Below, in pieces: positions 61,201-64,000 of a stretch of 64,000 nucleotides of DNA (its first letter is position 1; each line of letters begins with the position of its first letter). The notes under the pieces were generated by a model. That model made no database searches and was not told the DNA's origin. It saw nothing but the letters and a program-made list of their open reading frames with translations. Origin of the DNA: Strigamia acuminata (Eukaryota > Arthropoda > Chilopoda > Geophilomorpha > Linotaeniidae); assembly GCA_949358305.1 (NCBI GenBank), contig OX442314.1:22375060-22439059 (forward strand), read 5' to 3'. The position numbers were made by a program, and so were the translations under genes.

Positions 61201-63722
61201 TCGTCAGAACAGGACCTTAATTACAAAGAAAATCAAGACATTTTCTCACATTTAAAACAATGTTACATCACTTACGACTCTGCATCGTTTTCTCGAATTT
61301 CCCATCGCTTTGTTCCCCTTCGCCAGCCCGTGTTAACGCAGCTACGGTGATCTTGTAGTAATAAAACGGTTTCAAATTGCTTACGAGATATTCCTCCGCG
61401 TGAGAGCCGTTTTGAAACGCTTCTTCTTGCTTCCCCGTGCATTTAGCTGCTATGGAATCACTATTCGTACTGCAGTAATAAATCTTGTATCCCAATACTA
61501 TTCCAATACGTTCGGTACAATCTAATTTCCACGTGACTTTGATGCTTGTGGAACTTATGGCCGTCAATTTCACAGTTTTCATTTTATTTATTTCTACAAA
61601 ATAAAATAAATTTAGGTATAACATTTTGAAATTTGTGAATATATTACTCACTTCCGTTATAAGGAATAGTGCACGTTGCCCACACAATCCCGCTGGTTCT
61701 TTGAAGCGTGTGCGCAGCAACAGCAAAGTGGTAATTCTTCAGTTCGTCTTCCAACGTCAAGTTATAAGCACGAACCTCCTTCGTCACGTGTACCCAGGAC
61801 AAATTTCCTCTGCACATGAAAGGATGCGGTTTGATATTATCGCACCAATACAACGTGAAATCGGATTCCACGCTTTCAAGTTCGGCTGGTCGCCAAGATA
61901 ACTCGTAAATGCCATTTCCAAAGTAGATTACCGTAAATCTTTCGGGTGGAGACAGGACTAAAAATAAAAAATTAAAATAAATAAAATCCTAATAAATTGG
62001 TGTACAAAAGTGAACTTACGCTCAGATTTCTTCGGAATAAGCAATTCTGAATGATTAAATGATTCGCCGATTTCATTAACCGACGTTAATCTGAACGTAT
62101 AAGCCTCTTCTAACATTAACCCCTCAAACACGGCGAAACTTTCAGTGATATTCTGAGGATAAACTACGTTGTTTCCATTAACAGCTGTGACGTTATATCT
62201 AAATCCTTTTCCATTGTGTTGATAGATGGGAATCATCTGTTACAATTAAAATTAGCAATATATTTTTAAAAATAAATAATAATCGATACTTTACCTGCCA
62301 AAACAATATAGCATGTCTATTATTAAGGAACGGTCGTTCTTGAAATGAACTTGAAGAAACATTGGGTGGCTTAGTAGGAACTAATTTAACAAAAACAAAT
62401 AATTAATAACCCAATTTAAATCTTAATTTATCTCAAATTACCATCGGGTAAAGTCAAAACACTAAAAGTTGCATTTTCACTCCACAGCCTGACATCATCA
62501 CCAGCAACTGCTGATTTCGCTTGAACTTTAAAAGTGAGATTTGTAAACGGTTGAAGATCATTCAGTGTGAGATTCTCTACCGACTCGATCATCTAAAAGA
62601 AAGAAATTATAAAAAAAAATAAAAAAAATAAAAAAAACTGTTTCCTTGCACAATAAAACAATAAAATATACCTTCCAGTCCTCGGAATCCCATTGGGAGC
62701 GATAAAACACTCTATAAATCAACCCGGGAGGGAATTTGCCCATTAATTTGGGTGTAGACCAAGCCAACGTCAATGAATGAGAAGTTAAGTCGATGGCAGT
62801 AATATTTTCAGGTGCATTCGGTCTCACTGTAAATAACAAAATCCTAGACATAAAAAAAATTATTCTTTTCCTTAAAAGAAATGAAACATACCTTGTTTAT
62901 AGTGTTCAATCACGTAGGGCCATTGCTTATCCCCCAAAACACTACTAGCGGATAAAATGAAATAATACTTGTCCGCAGTTTGTCCGTAAGGCGGCGTGGA
63001 GGAAGTTGTGATGTTGCAAAACACCATATTTCTTTTCTTATCTTGCGTGACGTTACAGTTTGATAAAGCAGAAACTCTGTTTCTCCGATACTGCAATGTA
63101 TACGTCGGCTTCACCGGATTAAAAGGTCTCAAAAAACTACATTCCAAGTATGCCCAATTCGGGGAAACGCAAAAAAAATCGCTCACATTTTGCGGAACAT
63201 CTAAAAAAAAAAAAAAAAAAATTCAAGAAAATTTTCCAAAAACAATTTAATCGACTTACAGCCAACATCGACATTATTATGGCACACATACTGCGTACTC
63301 GTTTTATTCTTAAAAAGGCATAGATAAACTCCACTCCTTTCGACAGTTGCATTAGGTATGACCAGTTCATTCGTGTAATTATCAATCACGTGAACGTATT
63401 CCGACGGTAGCGCAGTGCCATCTTTAGACCAGATCAATCCGCTCACATCACCGCCTCCCTTGGCTTCCATCACTGTTTTGTTCAGTATACATTGTATCCT
63501 GACAGTAGAACCCACTAGTTCTTTCACATCTCCTTGTGGCGAAACACCTGGGAAAACAATAAAGCAATTATTATCATAATACCGTAAATCACCCATGAAG
63601 CATGAAATATTTTCTTCTCCATTAATTTGATTCATTAATACGAAAATTGGCAAGCAAATGGAAAAGTTTAGTACTTTGCTGATAAGTGTAGCACAAGAAT
63701 AGAATTTAATTTGGTGCAACAT
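58225..63722 (-). CDS. gp130/Domeless-like class I cytokine receptor, paralogue B (13 exons seen)
   Basis: Exons: 63547-63260 (or from 63722 if the start is there), 63200-62892, 62826-62672, 62592-62442, 62380-62295, 62236-62020, 61957-61652, 61593-61276, 61215-60943, 60142-59819, 59764-59610, 59545-59381, 59319-58225. Phases close. Order: Ig domain; cytokine-receptor module (C-x8-C but SF in place of the usual W) with LWSENA as the WSxWS remnant; FN3 repeats; TM (VATIIGIVAATIGAMILSIM); juxtamembrane IKIYLPKGLES; and a 365-codon tail with many tyrosines (NYSHFG, SYSQLG, EYSRLS, GYVTLPD, HYVSLD) and ten-residue repeats. The frame runs on upstream of a good acceptor (TTTTCCCAG at 63548) to a Met at 63722 with a hydrophobic stretch. 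Either this is the signal peptide or a signal exon lies beyond the window. Confidence 0.85.
58285..58520 (-). repeat. Coding 30-bp minisatellite in the receptor B tail
   Basis: About eight tandem copies encode the decapeptide family MTSEDAMKSS (variants MTSDDAMKSS, INSDALMKSS, LTSEDAMKSS). The DNA unit is a diverged form of GACGACTTCATCGCATCTTC plus 10 bp on the + strand. All copies keep the reading frame. Confidence 0.9.
60212..60705. mobile_element. MITE with TAGAGACCGGATA termini in an intron of receptor B
   Basis: TAGAGACCGGATATTTATGC on the left pairs with the complement of the right end, TGCATTTATCCGGTCTCTA. It is about 494 bp, non-coding, and lies in the intron between the exons at 60943 and 60142. 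The flanks are TATTTATT-rich, so the target duplication is ambiguous. Confidence 0.75.
60728..60906 (+). repeat. 30-bp intronic minisatellite, six copies
   Basis: AGCCCAATGACATAAAAGAA with TATAATTATT is repeated about six times between the MITE and the exon at 60943. It is unrelated to the coding minisatellite of the same gene. Confidence 0.9.
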
Positions 63723-64000
63723 TCCACTGGATTTAAAAGTTTAAAGCTATTTTCAATTGTCCACGCTTCATCAGACGTGGAAAGTCATTTGAACCACTAA
63801 ACAATTTTGATTTAATAATCCGATAATTTTTTTTACTAGTTCTATTGAGTAAATTGTATCAAAAAAGCTTTGAATATTTCATTTCAGTATATTTTATCGG
63901 ATTGCACATCAGCATCCATCCTGATATCTGATGAAATCAAGAAAACAAACGTCCCATTTATCATTTATCGCAATTAGAAAAATGATTAATGAATGGAAAT
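63723..64000. other. Window edge beyond receptor B
   Basis: No convincing signal-peptide exon for receptor B was found on the minus strand here. The short ATG frames stop within a few codons. Confidence 0.4.

Overview
The window is eukaryotic: AT-rich DNA whose genes are split by GT-AG introns and whose large introns are packed with transposon debris. The gene content suggests an invertebrate animal, most likely an arthropod or close relative: a pyrokinin/CAPA/neuromedin-U-type peptide GPCR and two Domeless/gp130-like cytokine receptors. This placement is an inference; no rRNA or other taxonomic marker is present.

Layout. (1) 2220-21449, + strand: a three-exon neuropeptide GPCR of 414 aa. 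Its 17.4-kb second intron holds a Ty1/copia remnant, foldback elements, several MITEs, a 5S-derived SINE and a Mutator-like element with a 9-bp target duplication. (2) 23156-39482, - strand: a complete 17-exon, 1201-aa gp130/Domeless-like receptor (receptor A). Its 8.4-kb last intron holds two further elements with tandem-repeat termini, a pogo-like element and a second 5S SINE. (3) 42215-45184: an apparently intact piggyBac element (TTAA target, 13-bp perfect TIRs, uninterrupted DDD transposase). It also carries a second, convergent four-exon gene encoding 113 aa that I do not recognise. (4) 49862-51977, + strand: zinc transporter ZnT7 (SLC30A7), 9 exons. (5) 52790-54716, - strand: vasculin (GPBP1), 8 exons. 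(6) 56135-56992, + strand: a TMEM69/DUF3429 membrane protein in one exon. (7) 58225 to about 63722, - strand: a second gp130/Domeless-like receptor (receptor B), whose exon pattern largely matches receptor A, although three housekeeping genes lie between them.

How the genes relate. Receptors A and B share the order Ig, cytokine-receptor module, FN3 repeats, TM, a conserved juxtamembrane LPKGL motif and a tyrosine-rich tail. They are paralogous inputs to a presumed JAK/STAT pathway. ZnT7, vasculin and TMEM69 are housekeeping genes with no evident functional link to the receptors.

The most unusual items are the intron-containing second gene inside the piggyBac element and three terminal-repeat elements with the same architecture (TIRs made of short tandem repeats, 9-11-bp target duplications) but unrelated repeat motifs. 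Exon boundaries were derived by hand from splice consensus and reading phase. All phases close, but no transcript evidence was available.
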